A stretch of 64,000 nucleotides of DNA. Origin: Flavobacteriaceae bacterium PS02336. Lineage in GTDB: Bacteria > Bacteroidota > Bacteroidia > Flavobacteriales > Flavobacteriaceae. This document shows, piece by piece, positions 53,929 to 63,170 of the stretch. The notes under the pieces were generated by a model. That model made no database searches. It was not told where the DNA came from and saw nothing but the letters and a program-made list of their open reading frames with translations. The stretch is from positions 310,001 to 374,000 of the forward strand of contig JASCOF010000001.1 in NCBI GenBank assembly GCA_029960065.1, in the 5' to 3' direction. Position 1 is the first letter of the stretch. Every line of letters starts with the position of its first letter. The position numbers and the translations under genes were made by a program.

Positions 53929-54969
53929 CTAGTAAATGTAAAAATCGGCATTTTCAACATTAATAATATCTATTGGCAGTAAAATGGTTTCAGGAATTTC
54001 TTTGCTGTACAAGAAATGTTCTGCCAAGGTACTAACGCCTAAATAAGCTTGTCTTTTTTGATTTTGATGAATTAAAAAATGCAGTAATCCTTCGTTTAAG
54101 TAATTGACATTTTTTTCAATTAAGTCGTAACCAATCAGCGCTATTTTTTTGTCTTTTAAACTAGAAAGAGTAGTGGCAATTTGATATGCTTTTGAAGTCG
54201 TAATGAAAATACCTTTTAAATCCGGATTTTCTTCTAAGAAGTTTAAAAATTTACTTTCAACATTTGGATGTTTTAGTTTTAAAGTGGTCAGCGAAAAAGC
54301 ATCCAGTTTTTTTTCTTCAAAATAACTTTTAAAACCTTTTTCTTTTTCCTGCATGTGAACAGCATTCTTCAAGCTTTCGTCAATATGCACAATGGCAATC
54401 TGTCCTTCAGATAAAATTAAGTTCATTAAACTAGCTGCAACTCGACCGCTTTTATAAAGATCCTGACCAACAAAACATTTTACAGCATTGGATTCGATCT
54501 GATTATTAAAAGTATTGACAATAACATTTGACTCCTCGTAGACTTTAACAGCTTCAATGGTTTCTTTATGAAAGACTGGTGCAATTAAAACTGCATCAGG
54601 CTCAAGATTTAAAACGGTATCATTGGCGTGTACAAATGATTTTTTGCTTTCTGGATTAAAATATTGAATCGTAATATTGACACTGTAAGGCTTAAATTCC
54701 TTCACAGCATCTTGGATACCATTAACACAAGGAAGCCAATAAGAGTCTATTTCTGGATCAGGAAGCAAAACACAAATCTTATAGATCTTAGTGTTTTTTA
54801 AATTCCTAGCAATTAAATTCGGTTCATAATCAATAACATTTAAGACCTCATTAATTTTTTCCAGTGCAGCAGGAGAAACCTTTCCTCTATTATGCAAAAC
54901 TCTGTCGACAGTTCCTTTAGAAACGCCGGCCATTTGCGCAATGTCTTTAATAGTATATTTTTTATCCAT
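53929..54969 (-). CDS. LacI/PurR-family transcriptional regulator of the sugar regulon
   Basis: The protein has 346 residues. The N-terminal HTH is YTIKDIAQMAGVSKGTVDRV (residues about 5-24) with hinge helix NLIARNLKN. The periplasmic-binding-like effector domain follows (ICVLLPDPEIDSYWLPCVNG, AVKCFVGQDLYKSGRVAAS, GIFITTSKAYQIATTLSS). It binds palindromic DNA. Matching operator pairs lie upstream of its neighbour operon (55031-55066) and of susC (52835-52871), so it most likely governs both. Whether it represses or activates is not settled; the operators lie just upstream of the TTG boxes. A TATATTTG box at 54982-54975 precedes its own start. Confidence 0.9.
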   Translation of the reverse strand: MDKKYTIKDIAQMAGVSKGTVDRVLHNRGKVSPAALEKINEVLNVIDYEPNLIARNLKNTKIYKICVLLPDPEIDSYWLPCVNGIQDAVKEFKPYSVNITIQYFNPESKKSFVHANDTVLNLEPDAVLIAPVFHKETIEAVKVYEESNVIVNTFNNQIESNAVKCFVGQDLYKSGRVAASLMNLILSEGQIAIVHIDESLKNAVHMQEKEKGFKSYFEEKKLDAFSLTTLKLKHPNVESKFLNFLEENPDLKGIFITTSKAYQIATTLSSLKDKKIALIGYDLIEKNVNYLNEGLLHFLIHQNQKRQAYLGVSTLAEHFLYSKEIPETILLPIDIINVENADFYIY

Positions 54970-55030
54970 ATAAGCAAATATATAAATTACATTTAATTTT
55001 TCGGAATATACTTTCGATGAATTTTAAAAA

Positions 55031-55066
55031 TGTGCTCGAGAACATTTCTTAGTGTGTTCGAGCACA
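55031..55066 (+). promoter_or_regulatory. Paired LacI-type operators at the kinase operon
   Basis: TGTGCTCGAGAACA (55031-55044) and TGTGTTCGAGCACA (55053-55066), centres 22 bp apart, located between the divergent LacI gene and the kinase operon. Each half-site pair matches one at susC exactly. Confidence 0.82.
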
Positions 55067-55082
55067 TTTTTTTTGAATTTAT

Positions 55083-55113
55083 TTGTTTTATCAAAATATA
55101 ATCTATAGTTTCG
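55083..55113 (+). promoter_or_regulatory. Promoter of the kinase operon
   Basis: TTG (55083-55085), 20 nt, TAGTTTCG (55106-55113), 16 nt after the second operator. Geometry and much of the sequence equal the susC promoter. The leader would be about 85 nt. Confidence 0.7.
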
Positions 55114-55202
55114 TACAATCAAAACCCAAAATCAAAGTAAATTTACTAATCAAAATATACTTTAAAACCCTGTTTTTTAGTATTATAATATCTTGTTTTT
55201 AA

Positions 55203-56294
55203 ATGAGAAAAATTACAGCCTCAGCGCCAGGCAGAACCTGCCTTTTTGGAGATCATCAAGATTACTTAGGGCTGCCTGTCATAGCCTGCGCCATAGATAG
55301 AAATATTAAATTAATTGCAAAGGAAAATCAGACCGATACATTTGTTCTCAATATGATTGATATTGACGAAATTCGGATCATAGACATTCATGCTGCATTC
55401 GAAAAATTAGAGCCTCGAGATTATTTTGCTTCAGCATTGCGTGTTTTGCGAAGATATGGCTGTAAACCAACCACAGGTTATACCGTAACGATTACCGGTG
55501 ATATTCCGATAAATTCTGGTACATCAAGTTCTTCCGCTTTATTAATGGCGTGGATTCGCTTTTTAATAGAGGCTTTTGGAATTGATCATGAAGTGACGCC
55601 AGATTTCCTTTCCAAATTAGGATACGAATCGGAAGTTTTAGAACATGGAGAACCTGGTGGCATGATGGATCATTTTAGTATCGGCGTTGGAAATATCGTT
55701 TACATTAATACTAAAAAGCCGTTTTCTTTTGATGTAATCGGAACAGAATTAAAAGGATTGATTACAGGAGTTTCGGGAGTTCCAAAAGAAACAATTGGTT
55801 TAATTGGCGAACTAAAAGGAAATGCTTTAATGGCAATTGATATTGTAAAGCAAAACTATCCTGATTTCGATTTAAACACGTCTGAAATTAAAGATTTGGA
55901 TCAATATCGCAATTGCCTTCCAGACCGATTAATTCCTTATTTTGAAGCGGCGATCAAAAATTACCACTACACGAAAGAGGCATTGATCGAATTTGAAAAA
56001 CCAGTTTTGGATCTTAAAAAAATTGGCGCTTTAATGAATGGTCATCATGAAGTACTGCGTGATCTTCTCAAAATAACAGTTCCAAGAATCGATGCTATGA
56101 TAAATGCAGCTTTGAAAGCGGGAGCATATGGCGCAAAAATTGTCGGTTCTGGCGGAGGAGGAAGTATTGTGGTTATTGCTGATCCTAAAAATGAAAACAC
56201 AGTAATTGAAGCGATTTTAAAAGCAGGAGCGGAAGAGGCGTACGCAGTAAATGTGGATCCAGGAGTACGAATTATAGATAATATTGAAATTTAA
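55203..56294 (+). CDS. GHMP-family sugar kinase (galactokinase-like)
   Basis: The protein has 363 residues. It starts KITASAPGRTCLFGDHQDYLG, the galactokinase-type sugar-binding motif, followed by ITGDIPINSGTSSSSALLMA (nucleotide-binding loop) and GAYGAKIVGSGGGGSIVVIA (third motif). GHMP kinases of this type phosphorylate galactose, N-acetylgalactosamine or similar sugars at C1. The adjacent nucleotidyltransferase (6 nt downstream) suggests a sugar-1-phosphate is then activated to a nucleotide sugar. The amino-sugar context favours GalNAc or GlcNAc, but this is inference. Confidence 0.82.
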   Translation: MRKITASAPGRTCLFGDHQDYLGLPVIACAIDRNIKLIAKENQTDTFVLNMIDIDEIRIIDIHAAFEKLEPRDYFASALRVLRRYGCKPTTGYTVTITGDIPINSGTSSSSALLMAWIRFLIEAFGIDHEVTPDFLSKLGYESEVLEHGEPGGMMDHFSIGVGNIVYINTKKPFSFDVIGTELKGLITGVSGVPKETIGLIGELKGNALMAIDIVKQNYPDFDLNTSEIKDLDQYRNCLPDRLIPYFEAAIKNYHYTKEALIEFEKPVLDLKKIGALMNGHHEVLRDLLKITVPRIDAMINAALKAGAYGAKIVGSGGGGSIVVIADPKNENTVIEAILKAGAEEAYAVNVDPGVRIIDNIEI

Positions 56295-56300
56295 AATACA

Positions 56301-57182
56301 ATGCACGACAATTTAGTAATTTTAGCCGGCGGAGCTTCTTCGCGAATGAAAAAAGAAGCGGTTTTAGATAATTTATCTCCAGAAGAAATAGCGCAGGCCA
56401 ATGAAAGAAGTAAAGGTTTAATTGGTGTCGGTGCAAGCGGAAGACCTCTTTTGGATTATCTTTTGTGGAATGCCAAAAAAGCAGCTTATAAAAACATTTA
56501 TATTATTATTGGAGAACAAGGGGAGTTGTTTAAAGAGTTTTACGGAAGCCAGATGAGAAATAATGATTTTCATGGTCTTAACATTTCGTTTGCGGTTCAA
56601 TATATTCCAGAAGGGAGAGTGAAGCCTTTTGGAACTGCCGATGCCTTGTTTCAGGCTGTAGAGCAATATCCAGAATTAAATTCACAGTTTTACTCTGTTT
56701 GTAACAGCGATAATTTGTATTCTGCTGAAGCTTTGCGTGCATTGAGAGAAACAGAAAGTCCAAATGCTTTTATTAGTTACGACCGCGATGCAATGGATTT
56801 TCCTTTAGAACGTATTTCACGTTTTGCGATTGCAAAATTAGATGCTGATAATCAGCTTTTGGATATTTTAGAAAAACCTTCAGAAAATGTTTTGGAAGAA
56901 TATAAAGACTCAGAGGGAAAAATACGGGTAAGTATGAATGCTTTTAAATTTAATGGTAAAACATTATACACTCATTTAAAGAATTGTCCTGTGCATCCAG
57001 AACGTGATGAAAAAGAATTGCCGACAGTACTTTTAAACTCCGTTAAGGAAAATCCGAATACTACGACCGGAATTCCATTTTCAGAGCATGTTCCAGATCT
57101 AACTGCTAAAGAAGATATTGCTGATGTAAAAACATATTTAGCAAAATATTACCCTGATTTAAACTGGAATAATAAAAATTAA
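56301..57182 (+). CDS. Sugar-phosphate nucleotidyltransferase family protein
   Basis: The protein has 293 residues. The N-terminal glycine-rich loop LVILAGGASSRMKKEA is typical of NTP-transferases; later VCNSDNLYSAEALRA and RVSMNAFKFNGKTLYTHLK follow the fold. It has a ~25-residue insertion after the loop (VLDNLSPEEIAQANERSKGL) that replaces the usual short loop. With the kinase gene 6 nt upstream it forms a kinase-pyrophosphorylase pair that could make an NDP-sugar. Substrate and nucleotide are unknown. Confidence 0.75.
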   Translation: MHDNLVILAGGASSRMKKEAVLDNLSPEEIAQANERSKGLIGVGASGRPLLDYLLWNAKKAAYKNIYIIIGEQGELFKEFYGSQMRNNDFHGLNISFAVQYIPEGRVKPFGTADALFQAVEQYPELNSQFYSVCNSDNLYSAEALRALRETESPNAFISYDRDAMDFPLERISRFAIAKLDADNQLLDILEKPSENVLEEYKDSEGKIRVSMNAFKFNGKTLYTHLKNCPVHPERDEKELPTVLLNSVKENPNTTTGIPFSEHVPDLTAKEDIADVKTYLAKYYPDLNWNNKN

Positions 57183-57248
57183 CAAAACTTTCATATCTAA
57201 ATTAGAAATTAAGGAAATTTAATGTACTACTTTTGTTTTGCAAAAAAA

Positions 57249-57264
57249 ATGCAGATATTTGCAT
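57249..57264. promoter_or_regulatory. Palindrome ATGCAGATATTTGCAT before the transporter gene
   Basis: A near-perfect 16-bp palindrome (one mismatch) about 85 nt before the transporter start. A TACTTTTG box (57228-57235) lies just upstream. It may be a second operator and internal promoter for the transporter and NagB genes. Confidence 0.45.
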
Positions 57265-57347
57265 AAATTACGCATTAGGTAATTAAAGCGTTGATTCTAA
57301 TTTAGATTTTGAAAAAACTAAATCTATAACTAATCAACCCAAAAATT

Positions 57348-58727
57348 ATGACAAACATTCAAAGTGCATTACAATTAGAAAGAAAAAACACCCTTGTTCC
57401 AATGGTGATTTTGACTTTATTGTTTTTTATTCTAGGATTTGTAACCTGGCTGAACGGACCGCTTATTCCGTTTTTTGAATTGGCTTGTGAATTAACTTCT
57501 TCTCAAGCCTATTTTGTAACTTTTGCATTTTATATTGCCTATTTTGTAATGGCAATTCCATCTTCTTATATTATTGAAAAAGTGGGGTATAAGAACGGAA
57601 TTTCTTTAGGATTATTGATTATTGCTGCCGGTGCTTTTATGTTTTATCCTGCAGCTGCAAGTCGAACATTTCTGTTGTTTTTATTGGCTTTATTTGTAAT
57701 GGGAACTGGTCTTGCCGTTTTGCAGACCGCTTCAAATCCATATGTGGTAGTAATTGGACCAAGAGAAAGTGCTGCGGCGCGAATCAGCGTTTTGGGTATC
57801 GCAAATAAATTGGCAGGATTTGTAGCGCCCATTGTACTTACTGTTTTGGTTTTGTCTAATATGAAGGACTTTACCGCAGATAAAATTGCTTTGATGGATG
57901 AGGTTTCGAAAACAAATGCTCTAAATTCTCTTGCATTGCAATTACAAAGACCGTACCTTTATATGGGTTTGATTATTACGGTTTTAGCTCTATTGGTTAA
58001 GTTTTCTCCTTTGCCAGAAATTGATTTAGACGAGGAAGGAAATGTATCTAATCTGAATGTTTTTAAGCAAATAAAAAATGCATTTAGACATCCGCAGCTG
58101 GTTTTGGGTGTAATCACTTTAATGCTGTATTTGTCTGCCGAAGTGCTTGCTGGAGATTCGATTGGAGGTTTTGGAAAACAATTGGGAGTGTATGGAGAAG
58201 AAGGGAATTTTTATTTGAAATTGACCTCGTTTACTATGTCGGCAATGGTTGTTGGTTATGTATTAGGAATCATTTTAATACCAAAATATGTTTCGCAGGT
58301 TACGGCTCTAAAGGTTTCAGGAATGCTTGGTTTAATATTGGTTTTGGCAATTGTTTTGATTTCGCCTAAAATAATGATTGCCTTGCCTGGGTTTCCAAAT
58401 ATTCCCTTGGTAATTCTTTTAGTAGCACTTTTAGGATTAGCAAATGCTTTGTGCTGGCCGGCGATTTGGCCAATGGCCTTGCAGGATTTGGGAGGTTATA
58501 CCAAGATTGGAAGTGCGATTTTGATTATGGGAATTATTGGTGGCGCTGTTTTTCCATTATTTTATGGAATGATCACAGAAAGTATCAATTCGTCAATCGT
58601 TGCAAAAAATATGCAAGACGTTTCAAGAAGCGGTAATCAGGTAGCTTATTTAATGTTATTGCCGTCTTATATGATGATTTTGTTTTATGCTGTAAAAGGG
58701 CATAAATACAGGAAATGGAAAAGTTGA
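57348..58727 (+). CDS. MFS sugar transporter (FucP/NagP-like)
   Basis: The protein has 459 residues with 12 predicted spans. It matches the FucP-like branch of MFS transporters with FILGFVTWLNGPLIPFFELA in span 1, and an early AVLQTASNPYVVVIGPRES segment that typifies sugar:proton symporters of fucose, glucose/galactose and N-acetylglucosamine type. It brings sugar across the inner membrane. It sits between the kinase pair and the NagB fusion (24 nt before it), which fits an amino-sugar transporter. Confidence 0.88.
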   Translation: MTNIQSALQLERKNTLVPMVILTLLFFILGFVTWLNGPLIPFFELACELTSSQAYFVTFAFYIAYFVMAIPSSYIIEKVGYKNGISLGLLIIAAGAFMFYPAAASRTFLLFLLALFVMGTGLAVLQTASNPYVVVIGPRESAAARISVLGIANKLAGFVAPIVLTVLVLSNMKDFTADKIALMDEVSKTNALNSLALQLQRPYLYMGLIITVLALLVKFSPLPEIDLDEEGNVSNLNVFKQIKNAFRHPQLVLGVITLMLYLSAEVLAGDSIGGFGKQLGVYGEEGNFYLKLTSFTMSAMVVGYVLGIILIPKYVSQVTALKVSGMLGLILVLAIVLISPKIMIALPGFPNIPLVILLVALLGLANALCWPAIWPMALQDLGGYTKIGSAILIMGIIGGAVFPLFYGMITESINSSIVAKNMQDVSRSGNQVAYLMLLPSYMMILFYAVKGHKYRKWKS

Positions 58728-58751
58728 ACAAAAAATAAAAATTAATATATC

Positions 58752-60680
58752 ATGTTAAAAAGTAAAATCGACAAAGCAACAGGTTTCGAAAAACGATTCG
58801 AAAATATCAACACAGTTGTTTTTGAAAACTCAACAGAAGCTTCAAAAGAAGTAGCGCAGGAAATTGCAGCTTTAATCAAAGAAAAACAAAAAGAGGGCAA
58901 GCCTTGTATTTTAGGTTTGGCAACAGGTTCTTCTCCAAAAGGTTTGTATGCTGAATTAGTGCGTCTGCATAAAGAAGAAGGTTTGAGTTTTAAAAATGTA
59001 ATTAGTTTTAACTTGGATGAATATTATCCAATGGAACCAAACTCAATCAACAGTTATGTTCGTTTTATGAAAGAACTTTTGTTTGATCATGTCGACATTT
59101 TACCTGAAAATGCTCACGTTCCAGATGGACTTTTAACAAAAGAACAAATTGCTGATTACTGTCACGAATACGAAGCTAAAATAGAGGCTTTAGGAGGAAT
59201 CGATTTGCAGATTCTTGGAATTGGAGGAAACGGGCATATTGGTTTTAATGAATCGGGTTCGCTTCAAAACTCTAAAACGCGTTTGGTGGCATTAGATCAT
59301 ATTACAAGAGTTGCAGCAAGTAAAGATTTCTACGGTTTAAATAATACGCCAAGAACAGCAATTACTCTTGGAGTAAAAAAAATCATGGAAGCAAAAAGAG
59401 TAATCTTATTGGCTTGGGGTGAAGGGAAAGCAAATGTTGTAAAAAAATCTGTTGAAGATGAGGTTACAAATAGAGTTCCGGCTTCGTTCTTACAAGAGCA
59501 TAACAATGCCGTTTTTATTTTAGATAAAGAAGCTTCTTCAAAATTAACGAGAATCAATAAACCTTGGCTGGTTGAAAAAATCGTTTGGACAGACAAATTA
59601 ACTCGTAAAGCAGTTTTAGGATTAGCATTAGATCTTAAAAAACCAATTTTAATGCTTACAGATGCTGATTATATCGAAAACGGTATGAGCGATTTATTAG
59701 CAGATTCAGGTCCAGCTTACGATACTAATATTAAGATTTTTAATAAATTACAAAATACAATCACAGGCTGGCCAGGTGGAAAACCAAATGCAGATGATGC
59801 AAATCGTCCTGAAAGAGCTGAGCCGGCTAAAAAACGTGTATTGCTTTTCAGTCCGCATCCAGATGATGATATTATTAGTATGGGAGGAACTTTTATGCGT
59901 TTGCAAGAACAAGGACATGAAGTGCACGTAGCATACCAAACATCTGGAAATATTGCTGTTGCTGATGATGAAGCGCTTCGTTTTGCCAGATTCGTAATTG
60001 ATTACAATGAGAAATTCGGAATCAAAAGCGAGGAAGCTGATAATATTTATAAAAAGGCAGAAGCGTTTTTACAGAACAAAAAGAACAGTGAAATTGATAT
60101 CCCTGAAGTTCGTTACATCAAAGGATTGATCAGAAAAGGAGAGGCTAGAGCTACAAGTTATTTTGTTGGTCTTCCAGACGAGCAGATCCACTTTATGGAA
60201 TTGCCTTTCTACGAAACAGGAACAATTGAGAAAAAACCAATTGGACCAGAAGATATTCAGTTGACAGTTGATTTAATTGAAAAAATCAAACCGCACCAAA
60301 TTTACGCTGCTGGAGATTTAGCAGATCCGCACGGAACACATAAAGTTTGTTTGGATGCTATTTTTGAAGCAGTTAAAGTTTTAAAACCAAAAGAATTCAT
60401 GAATGACTGCTGGTTATGGTTGTACCGCGGTGCTTGGCAGGAATGGGGAATTGACGAAGTTGAAATGGCAGTTCCAATGAGTCCAGATCAAGTTTTGGCA
60501 AAACGTCATGGAATTTTCAAACACCAGTCTCAAAAAGACGGAGTTGTTTTCCAAGGAACAGATGCAAGAGAGTTCTGGCAGAGAGCAGAAGACAGAAACC
60601 GCGAAACAGCAGCTCTATATCACCAATTAGGTTTAGCAACTTATGCAGCGATGGAAGCTTTCGTGAGATGGCACTATTAA
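58752..60680 (+). CDS. nagB: Glucosamine-6-phosphate deaminase fused to a PIG-L/LmbE-type deacetylase domain
   Basis: The protein has 642 residues. Residues about 1-310 are NagB: ATGSSPKGLYAEL (about 57-69), FNLDEYYPMEPNSINSY (Asp89), GIGGNGHIGFNESGS (157-170; His162 and Glu167 catalytic) and the C-terminal lobe. Residues about 360-642 are a PIG-L-type zinc deacetylase with HPDD (369-372, in FSPHPDDDIISMGG) and a later PHGTHK. NagB isomerises and deaminates glucosamine-6-phosphate to fructose-6-phosphate. The second domain may remove the N-acetyl group first, which would join two steps in one chain; this is inference. Confidence 0.92.
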   Translation: MLKSKIDKATGFEKRFENINTVVFENSTEASKEVAQEIAALIKEKQKEGKPCILGLATGSSPKGLYAELVRLHKEEGLSFKNVISFNLDEYYPMEPNSINSYVRFMKELLFDHVDILPENAHVPDGLLTKEQIADYCHEYEAKIEALGGIDLQILGIGGNGHIGFNESGSLQNSKTRLVALDHITRVAASKDFYGLNNTPRTAITLGVKKIMEAKRVILLAWGEGKANVVKKSVEDEVTNRVPASFLQEHNNAVFILDKEASSKLTRINKPWLVEKIVWTDKLTRKAVLGLALDLKKPILMLTDADYIENGMSDLLADSGPAYDTNIKIFNKLQNTITGWPGGKPNADDANRPERAEPAKKRVLLFSPHPDDDIISMGGTFMRLQEQGHEVHVAYQTSGNIAVADDEALRFARFVIDYNEKFGIKSEEADNIYKKAEAFLQNKKNSEIDIPEVRYIKGLIRKGEARATSYFVGLPDEQIHFMELPFYETGTIEKKPIGPEDIQLTVDLIEKIKPHQIYAAGDLADPHGTHKVCLDAIFEAVKVLKPKEFMNDCWLWLYRGAWQEWGIDEVEMAVPMSPDQVLAKRHGIFKHQSQKDGVVFQGTDAREFWQRAEDRNRETAALYHQLGLATYAAMEAFVRWHY

Positions 60681-60750
60681 GATGCTAAGGTTCTGAGATT
60701 CTAAGATTCTGAGTTTTTAATCTTTGCGAAACTTGATAAAAGATATTTTT

Positions 60751-60806
60751 GAAGCAGGAAGAGAGGATTGAAAAGTTTCTTTTTTCTTGCTTCTTTTTTT
60801 TTTTTA
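60751..60806 (+). terminator. Terminator-like hairpin after the nagB fusion
   Basis: GAAGCAGGAAGAGAG and CTTTTTTCTTGCTTC pair imperfectly and are followed by a 14-T run. A related GAAGCAAGAAG hairpin is at 60962-61005. The start of the gap (60682-60715) carries the TAAGGTTCTGAGATTCTAAG words of the repeat at 37597. Confidence 0.55.
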
Positions 60807-60834
60807 AAGATGCTATCCCGAGGCTTCGGGACTA
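60807..60834. repeat. Short hairpin repeat GATGCTATCCCGAGGCTTCGGGAC, copy 2
   Basis: Identical core to 4397-4424, with flanking AAGATGCT and ACT.AG shared. Confidence 0.65.
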
Positions 60835-60855
60835 AGATTCTGAGGTTGTATGTTA

Positions 60856-60926
60856 CTGCCACAGATTAAAAGGATTTACGCCGATTATATAAAAAAAATC
60901 TTTTTAATCCTTTTAATCTGTGGCAG
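60856..60926. repeat. Inverted repeat, perfect 21-nt arms (CTGCCACAGATTAAAAGG type)
   Basis: Arms at 60856-60876 and 60906-60926 are exact reverse complements with a 29-nt loop. It lies in the ~330-nt gap before the DUF3820 gene. Confidence 0.8.
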
Positions 60927-61015
60927 GAAAAAAGAAAAATAATAATAGCTTTGCATAGAATTGAAGCAAGAAGAAAGTAGAAGTCTTTCCTCTTGCTTCT
61001 TTCTTCTTAAAAACT

Positions 61016-61246
61016 ATGGAACAAGACAAAAAACAGCTCATCAAATTAGCGCACACCAAAATGCCTTTCGGCAAATATGAAGGACGATACTTAATTGATC
61101 TTCCCGAATATTATGTGGTTTGGTATTATAATAAAGGGTTTCCAAAAGGAGAATTAGGACAGCAATTACAATTAATCTACGAATTGAAATTGAACGGATT
61201 GGAAGAATTAATTCGAAATATAAAGAAGCAATATTCGAAACCATAA
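61016..61246 (+). CDS. DUF3820 family small protein
   Basis: The protein has 76 residues. The pattern MPFGKYEGRYLIDLPEYYVV, then WYYNKGFPKGELGQQLQ matches DUF3820, a small conserved family of unknown function (sometimes related in shape to PUA-like or exonuclease-associated domains). No other feature is visible. It stands alone before pyrG, with its own promoter possibly within the preceding repeat region. Confidence 0.8.
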   Translation: MEQDKKQLIKLAHTKMPFGKYEGRYLIDLPEYYVVWYYNKGFPKGELGQQLQLIYELKLNGLEELIRNIKKQYSKP

Positions 61247-61406
61247 TACCTATTGTTGGATTTTTATATAATTAGATAAAATTTTGGTTTTATTGTTTGA
61301 AAAAATGATAAAATATAAATATAGATTAATAGAATGAATGGTTTTCTTTTGATTTGAAAAAGCCAAAAATCTTGCAATCTAAAATTCTAAAAATCTAAGA
61401 AGTCTA

Positions 61407-63092
<1,686 letters not shown>

Positions 63093-63170
63093 TAATTCAT
63101 TCTAAGAGGTGTAACTTTTAAATTAAACGAACAACTAATAACCTCAAACGAATAACTTTTTTTAAAAATA

